Origin: Streptomyces griseochromogenes
GTDB lineage: Bacteria > Actinomycetota > Actinomycetes > Streptomycetales > Streptomycetaceae
Direction of reading: 5' to 3'
Assembly: GCF_001542625.1 (NCBI RefSeq)
Contig: NZ_CP016279.1
Span: forward strand, 8,494,001-8,558,000
DNA: 64,000 nucleotides
Both the position numbers and the translations under genes were made by a program. The notes below the pieces were generated by a model that saw only the letters and a program-made list of their open reading frames with translations, was not told the DNA's origin and ran no database searches. Numbering within the stretch: the first letter of the stretch is position 1; each line of letters starts with the position of its first letter. Shown in pieces: positions 34,860 through 43,386 of this stretch.

Positions 34860-36275
34860 TCACCTCCCCTCGACGAGCGGAATCAGCTGCTTCGCCTTCC
34901 TGGGGTGCGGAACCCTGCCCAGCGGCTCCTGAAGTCCGAACGTGGTGAAGGCCGTTCGGGTCGGCAGCGGGTACGCCTCCCTGCCCGTGAGGGAGTTGAG
35001 GATGGTGGCGCTGCGCCAGGCGGCGAGGCCGAGGTCGGGGGCGCCGACGCCGTGGGTGTGCAGCTCGGCGTTCTGGACGTACACCGATCCGGTCACCGAG
35101 GGGTCCGTGACCAGCCGGAAGTCCTCCTCGACACGCGGGCGTTCGCCGCTGTCGCGGCGCAGGTAGGGGTCGAGTCCGGCGAGGATGCGGCCGAGGGGGC
35201 GTTCGCGGTATCCGGTGGCGAGGACGACGGCGCCGGTGGTGAGCCGGGAGCGGCTGCCCTGCTGGAGGTGCTCCAGATGGAGTTCGACCTTGGTGGTGGC
35301 GATGCGCCCGGCGGTGCGGACGCGGACGCCCGGGGTGAGGACGGCGTCGGGCCAGCCGCCGTGCAGGGTGCGCCGGTACAGCTCGTCGTGGATGGCGGCG
35401 AGGGTGCCGGCGTCGATGCCCTTGTGCAACTGCCCCTGGGCGGCGACGAGCCGGTCGCGGACGGGTTCGGCGAGGGCGTGGAAGTAGCGGGTGTAGTCGG
35501 GGGTGAAGTGCTCCAGGCCGAGCTTGGAGTACTCCATCGGCGCGAACGCCTCGCTGCGGCCGATCCAGTGCAGTTTCTCCCGGCCGGCCGGGCGGTGGCG
35601 CAGCAGGTCGAGGAAGACCTCGGCGCCGGACTGCCCGGAGCCGACGACGGTGACGTGGTCGGCGGCGAGGACGGCGGCGCGGTGTTCGAGGTAGTCGGCG
35701 GCGTGGACGACCGGGACGCCGGACGCCTCCACGAGGGGCTTGAGGGGGTCGGGCACGTACGGGGCGGTGCCGACGCCGAGGACGATGTTGCGGGTGTAGG
35801 TGCGGCCCAGGGACTCGGCCTCGCCGTCGGCGCCGAGCTGGGCGAAGTCGACCTCGAACACGTCGCGTTCGGGGTTCCAGCGGACGGCGTCGACCTGATG
35901 GCGGAAGCGCAGTCCGGGGAGGTTCTGGGAGACCCAGCGGCAGTAGGCGTCGTACTCGGCGCGATGGATGTGGAGGCGTTCGGCGAAGTAGAAGGGGAAG
36001 AGCCGCTCCCGGGTCCGCAGGTAGTTGAGGAAGCTCCAGGGGCTGGTGGGGTCGGCGAAGGTCACCAGATCGGCGAGGAAGGGCACTTGGACGGTGGCGC
36101 CCTCGATGAGCAGGCCCGGGTGCCAGGCGAAACCGGGGCGCTGTTCGTAGAAGACCGCGTCGAGGTCGGCCAGCGGGTGGGCGAGCGCGGCGAGCGAGAG
36201 GTTGCACGGTCCGATGCCGATGCCGACCAGGTCGCGGGGGGAGTCCGGCTCTTGGCGTGGCGAAGGGATGGTCAT
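34860..36275 (-). CDS. L-lysine/diamine N-hydroxylating monooxygenase (SidA/IucD/PvdA family)
   Basis: A 471-residue flavin N-monooxygenase. The FAD site is DLVGIGIGPCNLSLAALA (residues about 15-32), the NADPH site is HVTVVGSGQSGAEVFLDLL (about 210-228), and the C-terminal ATGY motif is GAVVLATGYRERPLG. The substrate region includes ATVQVPFLADLVTFADPTSPWSFLNYL, typical of lysine/cadaverine/ornithine hydroxylases. Its start overlaps the stop of the PLP decarboxylase (ATGA), so the two are translationally coupled. In the desferrioxamine pathway the same gene order makes cadaverine (DesA) and then N-hydroxycadaverine (DesB). No acyltransferase (DesC) or NIS synthetase (DesD) gene is nearby. Confidence 0.9.
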   Translation of the reverse strand: MTIPSPRQEPDSPRDLVGIGIGPCNLSLAALAHPLADLDAVFYEQRPGFAWHPGLLIEGATVQVPFLADLVTFADPTSPWSFLNYLRTRERLFPFYFAERLHIHRAEYDAYCRWVSQNLPGLRFRHQVDAVRWNPERDVFEVDFAQLGADGEAESLGRTYTRNIVLGVGTAPYVPDPLKPLVEASGVPVVHAADYLEHRAAVLAADHVTVVGSGQSGAEVFLDLLRHRPAGREKLHWIGRSEAFAPMEYSKLGLEHFTPDYTRYFHALAEPVRDRLVAAQGQLHKGIDAGTLAAIHDELYRRTLHGGWPDAVLTPGVRVRTAGRIATTKVELHLEHLQQGSRSRLTTGAVVLATGYRERPLGRILAGLDPYLRRDSGERPRVEEDFRLVTDPSVTGSVYVQNAELHTHGVGAPDLGLAAWRSATILNSLTGREAYPLPTRTAFTTFGLQEPLGRVPHPRKAKQLIPLVEGR

Positions 36276-37660
36276 CAGAGGGTCGTTCCTTCGGAGGTCG
36301 GTCCTTCGGGGGTCGTTCCTTCTACGAGCTTGAGCAGCTGGGCCAGTTCGTCCGGCCGGGTGTGGGGGTTGAGGAGGGTGGCCTTGAGCCAGAGGCGGCC
36401 GTCGGGGCGGGCCCTGCCGAGGACGGCCCGGCCCTCGTGCAGCAGCCTGCGGCGTATCGCGGCCACGGCGGCGTCGTCGGCGTCGACGGGCCTGAAGAGG
36501 ACGGTGCTGATGACGGGCCGGTCGTACAGCTCGAAGCCGGGGTGGTCCTGGACGAGGGCGGCGAACGCGCGGGCGCGGGCGCAGACCTGGTCGACCAGGT
36601 CGCCGAGGCCGCTGCGGCCCAGCGTCTTCAGGGTGACGGCGATCTTGAGGATGTCCGGGCGGCGGGTGGTGCGCAGCGAGCGGTCGAGCAGGTCAGGGAG
36701 CCCGGCCTCGGTGTCGTCGTCGGCGTTGAGGTAGTCGGCGTGCTGGTGGAGTACGGCGAGCTCGCGGGGCCGGGCGACGGCGAGCAGGCCTGCGGCGACC
36801 GGCTGCCAGCCGAGCTTGTGCAGGTCGACGGTGACGGTGTGGGCGGCTTCGAGTCCGGCGAGCTTCTCGCGGTGCCGGTCGCTGAAGACGAGGCCCCCGC
36901 CGTAGGAGGCGTCGATGTGCAGGCGGGCGCCGTGTGCGGTGCACAGGCCGGCGATCTCGGGCAGCGGGTCGATGAGGCCGGCGTCGGTGGTGCCGGCGGT
37001 GGCGGCGACCAGCAGCGGACCGGAGAGCGCGGTGAGGGCCTCGTGCACGGCAGCGGGGTCGAGGACGCCGTTCGGGGTGGGGACGACGATCGGGTCGGGC
37101 AGGCCGAGCAGCCAGGCGGCGCGCGGCAGGGAGTGGTGGGCGCCCGCCCCGCAGACCAGTTGGACGCCGCCGCCGTGGGTCTCGCGGGCGAGCAGCAGGG
37201 CGAGGTGGTTGGATTCGGTGCCGCCGGTGGTGACCAGGGCGTCGGCGAGGCCGATCTCGTGCGCCAGGGCGCGGGTGACCTCGGCCTCCAGCACGGAGGC
37301 GGCCGGGGCCTGGTCCCAGGAGTCCAGGGACGGGTTGAGGGCGCTCGCGGCCAGGTCGGCGGCGGTGGCGACGGCGAGCGGCGGACAGTGCAGATGGGCC
37401 ACGCACAGCGGTTCGGCGGGGTCGGCGGCACCCTCGGCGAGCGCGTGGACGAGGGCGCGCAGGGCGCCGGGGTCGCCGTCGTCCGGCAGTACGTCCCCGA
37501 GGACGTCGGCGACGCGTGCCGCGACGCTCCGGGGCCCTCCGGCGGGCAGCGGTCCGCCGCGCGCCCGGCCCCCGGCCGTGAGCGCGTCGAGGACGGTGTC
37601 CAGAAGCTGACGGAGGGCTTCGGGGCCATCGGGTCCTGAGGCCAGGGGCGGCGTACTCAC
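36275..37660 (-). CDS. PLP-dependent group II decarboxylase (DesA-like)
   Basis: A 461-residue pyridoxal-phosphate decarboxylase of the AADC/DesA type. The cofactor motifs are ALVTTGGTESNHLALLLAR, CGAGAHHSLPRAAWLLG (stacking His), LLVAATAGTTDAGLIDPLPEIAGL, LHIDASYGGGLVFS (Asp to pyridine N) and VTVDLHKLGWQPVAAGLL (Schiff-base Lys, near residue 282). In siderophore operons this enzyme turns lysine into cadaverine; other amino-acid substrates are possible. GTG 37660 was chosen because GGAGGAG lies 7 bases upstream, although the frame is open for another 180 bases. The C-terminus has a 15-bp repeat encoding Thr/Pro/Glu/Gly residues. Confidence 0.9.
   Translation of the reverse strand: MSTPPLASGPDGPEALRQLLDTVLDALTAGGRARGGPLPAGGPRSVAARVADVLGDVLPDDGDPGALRALVHALAEGAADPAEPLCVAHLHCPPLAVATAADLAASALNPSLDSWDQAPAASVLEAEVTRALAHEIGLADALVTTGGTESNHLALLLARETHGGGVQLVCGAGAHHSLPRAAWLLGLPDPIVVPTPNGVLDPAAVHEALTALSGPLLVAATAGTTDAGLIDPLPEIAGLCTAHGARLHIDASYGGGLVFSDRHREKLAGLEAAHTVTVDLHKLGWQPVAAGLLAVARPRELAVLHQHADYLNADDDTEAGLPDLLDRSLRTTRRPDILKIAVTLKTLGRSGLGDLVDQVCARARAFAALVQDHPGFELYDRPVISTVLFRPVDADDAAVAAIRRRLLHEGRAVLGRARPDGRLWLKATLLNPHTRPDELAQLLKLVEGTTPEGPTSEGTTL
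36281..36325 (-). repeat. Three 15-bp repeats at the decarboxylase C-terminus
   Basis: Three plus-strand units (GGTCGTTCCTTCGGA, GGTCGGTCCTTCGGG, GGTCGTTCCTTCTAC) encode the final EGTTPEGPTSEGTT residues of the decarboxylase. They end two bases before the coupled ATGA junction with the monooxygenase. Confidence 0.85.
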
Positions 37661-37712
37661 GGGCTCTCCTCCGGGGCGCGGGGGCAAGGGGACGTCCATG
37701 CGGTTTCCGGCC

Positions 37713-37814
37713 TGTACGACGGCTGTTGCGCGAACGTTCGACTGCGGGGGCGGGAGCTTGCGTACGAGGGGTCGTGTACGGGCGCTTCTGTACGGTGACT
37801 TCCATCTTGTACGG
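37713..37814. promoter_or_regulatory. Cluster of GTACG repeats upstream of the decarboxylase-monooxygenase pair
   Basis: TGTACG or CGTACG occurs at 37713, 37761, 37775, 37789 and 37808. The middle three are spaced exactly 14 bases apart, forming imperfect 14-base direct repeats (CGTACGAGGGGTCG, TGTACGGGCGCTTC, TGTACGGTGACTTC), and the last lies 19 bases further. They lie in the 280-base divergent region between the decarboxylase and the GNAT gene. A cooperative regulator binding site is a reasonable guess. No canonical iron box (TTAGGTTAGGCTCACCTAA type) was found there. Confidence 0.4.
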
Positions 37815-37939
37815 GAAGATGGCCGCGCGTCCGGAAAGCCCAACGATCACAACCCGAAAGTGGGTACTTCACGTACGGGGAAAACGCGTTGGGGCGGTGG
37901 TCGCTCGCCGCTAACGTCGGTCGGGTGGTTGACGCCTGG

Positions 37940-38470
37940 ATGATCGACGTGCCCGGTGAGCGGGTGGTGGTGCGTGAGCCGGGTCCGGCGGACGAGGCCC
38001 CGCTGCTCGCGCTCTTCGAGGAGTGCGAGGACTGGTTCGTGGCGGCGACGGGGCTGCCGTCGGGGCCGGGTGACGTGCAGAGCCTGTTCTACTCGCTGCC
38101 CGAGGGCGCGCACCCCGACGACAAGGTGCTCCTGGTGCTGGAGCGGGACGGCGTGGTCGCGGGTCTGGTGGACGCCGTACGGGACCATCCCGAGCCCGGT
38201 GCGGTGGCGGTGGGCCAGTTCCTGCTGGCGCCCTGGGCGCGGGGCAGGGGCCTCGGCCGCGCGCTGGCCGAGACCCTGCTGGCCCGGGCCGGGGAGGTGT
38301 CCCTGGTCACGGCGTCGGTTCCGGACGGCTGGCACTCCGGTGCGCGCTTCCTGGAACGGCTCGGTTTCACCCTGGACGCCGCCGCGCCGGCACCCACCGA
38401 GGTGGGCAACCGGCGGGCGGGCCCGCGCGAAGGGGGCCTGCGGCGGGCCGAGTTGCGTCCTGGCCGCTAG
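37940..38470 (+). CDS. GNAT family N-acetyltransferase
   Basis: A 176-residue GNAT protein. The acetyl-CoA binding motif is AVGQFLLAPWARGRGLGRALAETLLA (Arg/Gln-x-x-Gly-x-Gly/Ala: RGRGLG) and the C-terminal motif B is SGARFLERLGFTL. The N-terminal part (VVVREPGPADEAPLLALFEECEDWFVAATGLP) is the substrate side. The acceptor is unknown. It is divergent from the siderophore-type pair, but it lacks the longer IucB/DesC-like acyltransferase architecture, so a role in hydroxamate acylation is not supported. GTG 37925 in the same frame is an alternative start; neither has a strong Shine-Dalgarno. Confidence 0.8.
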   Translation: MIDVPGERVVVREPGPADEAPLLALFEECEDWFVAATGLPSGPGDVQSLFYSLPEGAHPDDKVLLVLERDGVVAGLVDAVRDHPEPGAVAVGQFLLAPWARGRGLGRALAETLLARAGEVSLVTASVPDGWHSGARFLERLGFTLDAAAPAPTEVGNRRAGPREGGLRRAELRPGR

Positions 38471-38479
38471 GCCCCGCCG

Positions 38480-39313
38480 TCAGGGCTGCGGGCGGAAGTC
38501 CTCGCTGTGGTCCTCGGCCCACCGGGCGAAGGTACGGGCGGGGGTGCCGGTGATCTTCTCGACCGTGCCGGTGATCTCCGGCGGGACGCCGATGCTCTCC
38601 TCGAAGTTCCCCAGCAGCCGGTCGAGCATGGGCGGCGGAACGTGCGGGAACAGTTCCCGTCCCGCCTCCCGCGGCGGCACCTCGACGAACGTCAGTTCCC
38701 GGCCGACGGCCCGCCCGATCGCCGCGACCTGGTCGGTGTTGGTGGTCGCCTCGGGGCCGGTCAGCCGGTGCGCGGCGCCCTCGTGGCCGTCGTCGAGCAG
38801 AGCTCGCTCGGCGACGGCGGCGATGTCGTCCTCGTGGATGGGCGCGCTGAGCGCGTCCGCGAAGACACCGCGGACGGCGCTCTCCCCGGCGCGGATCTGC
38901 GGCGCCCACTGGAGGGCGTTCGTGGCGAACGCGTTGGGCCGCAGGAACGTCCAGGCGAGCCCGCTCTCGCGGATCCGCCGCTCGACGTCGGCGTGCATGA
39001 CGTGAATGGGGTGGGTCTCGTCGGCGCCCTCCTGGATGATGCCGCTGGAGAGCAGCACCACGTGCCGCACCCCGTGCTCACGGGCCGCCTCGAGCAGGTC
39101 GGCCGCGCCGGCCTGGGCGTACAGGAAGAGCTTCGTCGCTCCGGCGAACAGGGCGGCGGGCTCGGCCGGATCGAACCGCACCACCTCGGCCCGCTCGGGC
39201 AGTAAGACCCGCCGCGGGTCTCGGGCCAGCGCCCGCACGGGCGCTCCGGCGGCGAGGAGACGGGCGGCAAGGGAACGGCCGACGTTGCCGGTCGCACCGG
39301 TCACTACGATCAC
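38480..39313 (-). CDS. NmrA-like NAD(P)-binding protein
   Basis: A 277-residue atypical short-chain dehydrogenase-like protein. The Rossmann start VVTGATGNVGRSLAARLLAAGAPVRALARDP carries the GxxGxxG nucleotide motif. HVVLLSSGIIQEGADETHPIHVMHADVERRIRESGLAWTFLRPNAFATNALQW is the NmrA/QOR2-like centre, in which the classical YxxxK is replaced. The C-terminal half (AHRLTGPEATTNTDQVAAIGRAVGRELTFVEV) is typical. It may be a redox sensor or an oxidoreductase; context gives no clue. It is convergent with the GNAT gene, 9 bases apart. Confidence 0.88.
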   Translation of the reverse strand: MIVVTGATGNVGRSLAARLLAAGAPVRALARDPRRVLLPERAEVVRFDPAEPAALFAGATKLFLYAQAGAADLLEAAREHGVRHVVLLSSGIIQEGADETHPIHVMHADVERRIRESGLAWTFLRPNAFATNALQWAPQIRAGESAVRGVFADALSAPIHEDDIAAVAERALLDDGHEGAAHRLTGPEATTNTDQVAAIGRAVGRELTFVEVPPREAGRELFPHVPPPMLDRLLGNFEESIGVPPEITGTVEKITGTPARTFARWAEDHSEDFRPQP

Positions 39314-39423
39314 GGTTGTGCCTCCAGGGTTCGGGTCGATCGTCCTTGACCCACCGAGCCTAGGAAGGACGATCGGCCCGCCGCATCGTCGGCAAGGACC
39401 AGCCGTGCCCTACGTCGCGGGTC

Positions 39424-41904
39424 CTACTCCCCCCGCACCCGCAACGCCCGTGCCAGGTCGTCCAGTTCGTCCGCCAGTCTCCGGCGCAGGGCGGGAACCG
39501 GGTCGGCCTCCCGCAGGCAGGCCTGTCCGAGCGCCAGGTGCTCGGCGTCCACGGCGTACTGCGGGAAGCCCCAGCGGCCGGCGGCGACGGCGATGGCCGG
39601 GCCGCGGCGGGCGGCGAGCGCGACCACGTCCTCGTAGTAGCGCGGCACGTACTCCCGGACCAGGTCGGCCTGTTCGGGCTGCCAGAAGCCCCGCGCGGTC
39701 GCCGTGAACAGGTAGTTGGACAGGTCCTCGCCGGTGAACATCGCCTCCCAGGCCGCGCGCTTGGCCTCGGGGTCGGGCAGCGCGGCGCGGCAGGTGGCGG
39801 CGCCCTCCTGGCCGCTGGCCGAGGGGTCGCGCTCCAGCTCGGCGGCGATGGCGGCCTCGTCGGTGGCACCGAGCACGGCGAGCCGGCCGAGGATGCGCCA
39901 GCGCAGCTCGGGGTCGAGCTCGGGCCCGCCGGGCACCGTGCCGTCGGCGAGCCAGGCGGCGATGGTGTCGGGGTGGGCCGCCACGTCGATGAGGTGCCGT
40001 ACGGCGATCAGGCGCAGGCCGGGGTTGTCGCCGTCCTCAGTGCGGCGCATCAGGTCGCGGCAGAGCGAGGTGAGGGCGGCGAGGGCGGCCGGGCGGTCCT
40101 CGGGGCGCAGATAGCGGTCGGCGATGTGGGCGCAGGCGAAGGCGAGGACACCCTGGACGAGGGCCAGGTCGGTCTCCAGCGGGAGGTGAGCGCGGGCCGC
40201 CTCCAGGTAGACCGCGGGCGCGAGTTCCCCGTCCCGGACGGCGTCCCTGAGGGCGTTCCACACGACAGCGCGGGTGAGCGGGTCGGGCAGCCCGGACAGG
40301 CCGGTGCGGACCGCCTCGAAGGACTCGTCGTCGAAGCGGATCTTGGCGTAGGTCAGGTCGCCGTCGTTGAGCAGGAGCAGCGCGGGGCGCTTGCCGATGG
40401 GCTGCGGGTCGGTCTGCGGGAGGTCGATGCCGACGCGTTCGCGCAGCATGAGGCGGCCCTTGTCGGTGAGGTCGCGGTCGTACAGGCCGACGCTGACGCG
40501 GTGCGGGCGGCTGCCCGCGCGGTCGACGCTCAGGGTGCAGGCACCGTCGGCGGACTCCACGCCCGGGGTGAGGGTGTCGACGCCGGTGGTGCGCAGCCAG
40601 GCATCGGCCCAGGCGTGCACGTCGCGTTCGGTGGCGGCGGCGAGGGAGTCGATGAAGTCGGCGAGGGCGGCGTTGGCGAACTTGTGCCGCTGGAAGTGGA
40701 TGTTGATGCCGGCGAGGAAGTCCTTCTCGCCGAGCCAGGCCACCAGCTGGCGCAGCGCGGAGGCGCCCTTGGCGTAGGAGATGCCGTCGAAGTTGAGCAG
40801 GGCGGCGGCGGTGTCGTCGACGGCCTCGGGGGCCACCGGGTGGGTGGAGGGGCGCTGGTCGGCGTCGTAGCCCCAGGCCTTGCGGGTGACGCCGAACTCG
40901 ACCCACGGTTCGGTGAAGCGGGTCGCCTCCAGCGTGGTCTGGTAGCCCATGTACTCGGCGAAGGACTCGTTCAGCCAGATGTCGTCCCACCACCTGAGGG
41001 TGACGAGGTCGCCGAACCACATGTGGGCCATCTCGTGGGCGATGACCATGGCGCGGATCTGCCGCTCGGTGTCGGTGACGGCCGAGCGGTAAATGAAGTC
41101 GTCGCGGAAGGTGACCAGGCCCGGGTTCTCCATGGCCCCGGCGTTGAACTCGGGCACGAACGCCTGGTCGTAGGAGTCGAAGGGGTAGGGCTCCTCGAAC
41201 TTCTCGTGGTAGCGGTCGAAGCACGCGCGCGTGATCTCGAAGATCTCCTCGGTGTCGGCGTCGAGGTGCGGGGCGAGGGAGCGGCGGCAGTGGATGCCGA
41301 AGGGCAGGCCGCGGTGCTCGGTGCGCACCGAGTGCCAGGGGCCCGCGGCGACGGCGACGAGGTAGGTGGAGATCAGCGGGGTCGGGGCCGCCTTCCAGCG
41401 GCCCTCGCCGAGGTGCTCGGTGATGCCGTTGGCGAGGACGCTCCAGCCCTGCGGCGCGGTGACCGTGAGGTCGAAGACGGCCTTCAGATCGGGCTGGTCG
41501 AAGGCGGCGAAGACCCGCTGGACGTCGTCCAGGAAGTGCTGTGTGTAGACGTAGGTCTCGCCGTCTGTGGGGTCGGTGAAGCGGTGCATGCCCTCGCCGG
41601 TGCGGGAGTAGCGCATGACCGCCTCGACGCGCAGCTCGTGCTCGCCGGCGGTGAGGTTCCTCAGCGGCAGTCTGTCGTCATGGAAGGACTCCGGGTCCAG
41701 GGGTTGTCCGTCGAGCGTGGCGGAGCGCAGCTCGGCGGGCTTCAGCTCGACGAACGTGTCCCCGTCGGACCGGGCGCCGAACCTGATCACGGTACGGGAG
41801 CCGAAAGTCTCGTCCCCCGTGGTGAGGTCGAGCTCGATCGTGTAGCGGTGGACGTCGAGGAGCTGTGCTCGGAGCTGCGCTTCGTCGCGCGTGATGACGG
41901 ACAT
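39424..41904 (-). CDS. pepN: Aminopeptidase N (M1 family)
   Basis: An 826-residue M1 metallo-aminopeptidase. The exopeptidase motif GAMENPG (FVPEFNAGAMENPGLVTF) and the zinc motif HEMAHMWFGDLVTLRWWDDIWLNESFAEYMGY (HExxH-x18-E) are both present. The N-terminal beta domain starts at TRDEAQLRAQLLDVHRYTIELDLT and the C-terminal ERAP1-like helical domain runs from about residue 510 to the end. No signal peptide is present, so it is cytosolic and removes N-terminal residues from peptides. MSVITRDE at 41904 was chosen; a second ATG 9 bases upstream (MACMSV) is possible and neither has a clear ribosome binding site. Confidence 0.95.
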   Translation of the reverse strand: MSVITRDEAQLRAQLLDVHRYTIELDLTTGDETFGSRTVIRFGARSDGDTFVELKPAELRSATLDGQPLDPESFHDDRLPLRNLTAGEHELRVEAVMRYSRTGEGMHRFTDPTDGETYVYTQHFLDDVQRVFAAFDQPDLKAVFDLTVTAPQGWSVLANGITEHLGEGRWKAAPTPLISTYLVAVAAGPWHSVRTEHRGLPFGIHCRRSLAPHLDADTEEIFEITRACFDRYHEKFEEPYPFDSYDQAFVPEFNAGAMENPGLVTFRDDFIYRSAVTDTERQIRAMVIAHEMAHMWFGDLVTLRWWDDIWLNESFAEYMGYQTTLEATRFTEPWVEFGVTRKAWGYDADQRPSTHPVAPEAVDDTAAALLNFDGISYAKGASALRQLVAWLGEKDFLAGINIHFQRHKFANAALADFIDSLAAATERDVHAWADAWLRTTGVDTLTPGVESADGACTLSVDRAGSRPHRVSVGLYDRDLTDKGRLMLRERVGIDLPQTDPQPIGKRPALLLLNDGDLTYAKIRFDDESFEAVRTGLSGLPDPLTRAVVWNALRDAVRDGELAPAVYLEAARAHLPLETDLALVQGVLAFACAHIADRYLRPEDRPAALAALTSLCRDLMRRTEDGDNPGLRLIAVRHLIDVAAHPDTIAAWLADGTVPGGPELDPELRWRILGRLAVLGATDEAAIAAELERDPSASGQEGAATCRAALPDPEAKRAAWEAMFTGEDLSNYLFTATARGFWQPEQADLVREYVPRYYEDVVALAARRGPAIAVAAGRWGFPQYAVDAEHLALGQACLREADPVPALRRRLADELDDLARALRVRGE

Positions 41905-42008
41905 GCAGGCCATGCTGCCTGATGGCACCGACAGCGCACAGGGGCGGATCGGTACACGGCATATGTCCGTTCCCGTGCCCCTCCTGCCCCGTCTGCCGGT
42001 GCCGTGGC

Positions 42009-42359
42009 TCAGCCGGCCGAGGCGGGCTGCTCGTTCGCGGTGTCCTCGGCGATGGACTCGTGGTGCCGGATCACCTCGGCGATGATGAAGTTCAGGAATT
42101 TCTCGGCGAAGGCCGGATCGAGCTTGGCGCTCTCGGCGAGGCTGCGCAGCCGCTCGATCTGGCGGGCCTCGCGGGCCGGGTCGGCGGGCGGCAGCTGGTG
42201 CACCGCCTTGAGCCGGCCGACCTGCTGGGTGCACTTGAAGCGCTCGGCGAGCATGTGGACGACGGCCGCGTCGATGTTGTCGATGCTCTCGCGCAGCCGC
42301 TCCAGCTCCTGGCGGACCTCGGGGCCGACGTCACCGGTACCGGTGTTCCTGATGGTCAT
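42009..42359 (-). CDS. Chorismate mutase (AroQ type)
   Basis: A 116-residue AroQ-fold chorismate mutase, converting chorismate to prephenate for Phe/Tyr synthesis. The helical domain spans nearly the whole protein: LERLRESIDNIDAAVVHMLAERFKCTQQVGRLKAVHQLPPADPAREARQIERLRSLAESAKLDPAFAEKFLNFIIAEVIRHH, with the Arg and Lys positions (LRESID, RFKCTQQVGRLKA, REARQIERL) expected for substrate binding. There is no signal peptide. ATG 42359 follows AGGG; a TTG 9 bases upstream is the longer option. It lies about 100 bases beyond pepN on the same strand. Confidence 0.9.
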   Translation of the reverse strand: MTIRNTGTGDVGPEVRQELERLRESIDNIDAAVVHMLAERFKCTQQVGRLKAVHQLPPADPAREARQIERLRSLAESAKLDPAFAEKFLNFIIAEVIRHHESIAEDTANEQPASAG

Positions 42360-42415
42360 GGGCGTCAACCCTAAAGGGCCCGGCGCGTCCCGTTCATCGA
42401 ACGATCAGCATACGG

Positions 42416-43294
42416 TCAGCCGTGCAGCATCGGAGGATCGTCCGGATCCGGGATCCGGTCGCTCCAGCCGCCGGGGACGCTGCGCCCCTGCTGGGCGCGG
42501 AAGCGTACGGGGGCGAGGCCCACCCGGCGGGTGAAGAGGCGGGAGAAGTAGGCGGGGTCGTCGTAGCCGACGCGGCGGGCGACGGCGGCGACGGGCAGTT
42601 CGGTGGCGGCGAGGAGTTCCTTGGCGCGGCCGAGGCGGATGCCGAGGAGGTAGTCCTTGGGGCTGCATCCGGCGGCGCGGCGGACGGCGCCGCGCAGCTC
42701 GGCGGCGGTCATCCCGTGCCGGGCGGCGTGTTCGGCGACGCTCATCGGCCTGCAGGCGTCCCGGGCGAGCGCCTGGAGCACCTCGTCGCCGTCGGGGGCG
42801 AGGTCGGCGCGGGCGCGGCGCAGAGCGACCAGGAGCTCGTGGACGGCGGCGGCGGTCTCCACCTCCAGCAGCGGGTTGCCGCGGCGGGCGGCGCGGGCGA
42901 TGCGGGCGACGACCGCGCGGGGTCCGGCCGCGTCCGAGAGCGCGACGACGGGCCGCTCGGGCTCGATGTAGCCGAGCTCGGTGTAGGTCGCGGCGGCGGG
43001 CCCGGCGAAGTCGACGAAACCCTCGTCCCAGCCCGTGTCCGGGTCGGGCCCGTAGTGGTGCGGCACGCCGGGGGTGAGCCACAGCAGCGCGGGCGCGGTG
43101 ACGGTCGTACGGCGGCCGTCGGCGCCCCGGTACCAACCGCCGCCCGTGCTGATCACGACGGCCACATGGTGGTCGAGGGTGCGGGGGCCGACCGTGGGCA
43201 GCGCGCCGTACTGGAGACCGACGCCGAGGCAGACCAGGCCGAGGCGGTGGTGGGCGGGGCCGGGACTGAGGAACCGCATCCAGGTGTGGTACAT
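42416..43294 (-). CDS. AraC-family transcriptional regulator
   Basis: A 292-residue AraC/XylS regulator. The N-terminal cupin-like sensing domain (about residues 15-140: LDHHVAVVISTGGGWYRG, TAPALLWLTPGVPHHYGPDPD) is followed by a C-terminal double helix-turn-helix (about 190-280: SVAEHAARHGMTAAELRGAVRRAAGCSPKDYLLGIRLGRAKELLAATELPVAAVARRVGYDDPAYFSRLFTRRVGLAP). The ATG has GGGAGGAG at ideal spacing. It is divergent from, and 92 bases away from, the GH35 beta-galactosidase, so that gene is its likely target; the sugar ligand is unknown. Confidence 0.93.
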   Translation of the reverse strand: MYHTWMRFLSPGPAHHRLGLVCLGVGLQYGALPTVGPRTLDHHVAVVISTGGGWYRGADGRRTTVTAPALLWLTPGVPHHYGPDPDTGWDEGFVDFAGPAAATYTELGYIEPERPVVALSDAAGPRAVVARIARAARRGNPLLEVETAAAVHELLVALRRARADLAPDGDEVLQALARDACRPMSVAEHAARHGMTAAELRGAVRRAAGCSPKDYLLGIRLGRAKELLAATELPVAAVARRVGYDDPAYFSRLFTRRVGLAPVRFRAQQGRSVPGGWSDRIPDPDDPPMLHG

Positions 43295-43386
43295 CGGCGC
43301 TCCTCCCGGCGTCGGCGGACTTTTGTCCAAGCAGCGCCGATCTTCGTCCATGGTGCCGAGCGCCGCCAGGGCCGAGGCTTTCGCGC

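Noticed and set aside
37940..38470. The GNAT gene considered as the missing DesC-type acyltransferase of the desAB-like pair.
   Set aside because: It is a short ordinary GNAT, on the opposite strand, without the longer IucB/DesC-like architecture used for hydroxylamine acylation.
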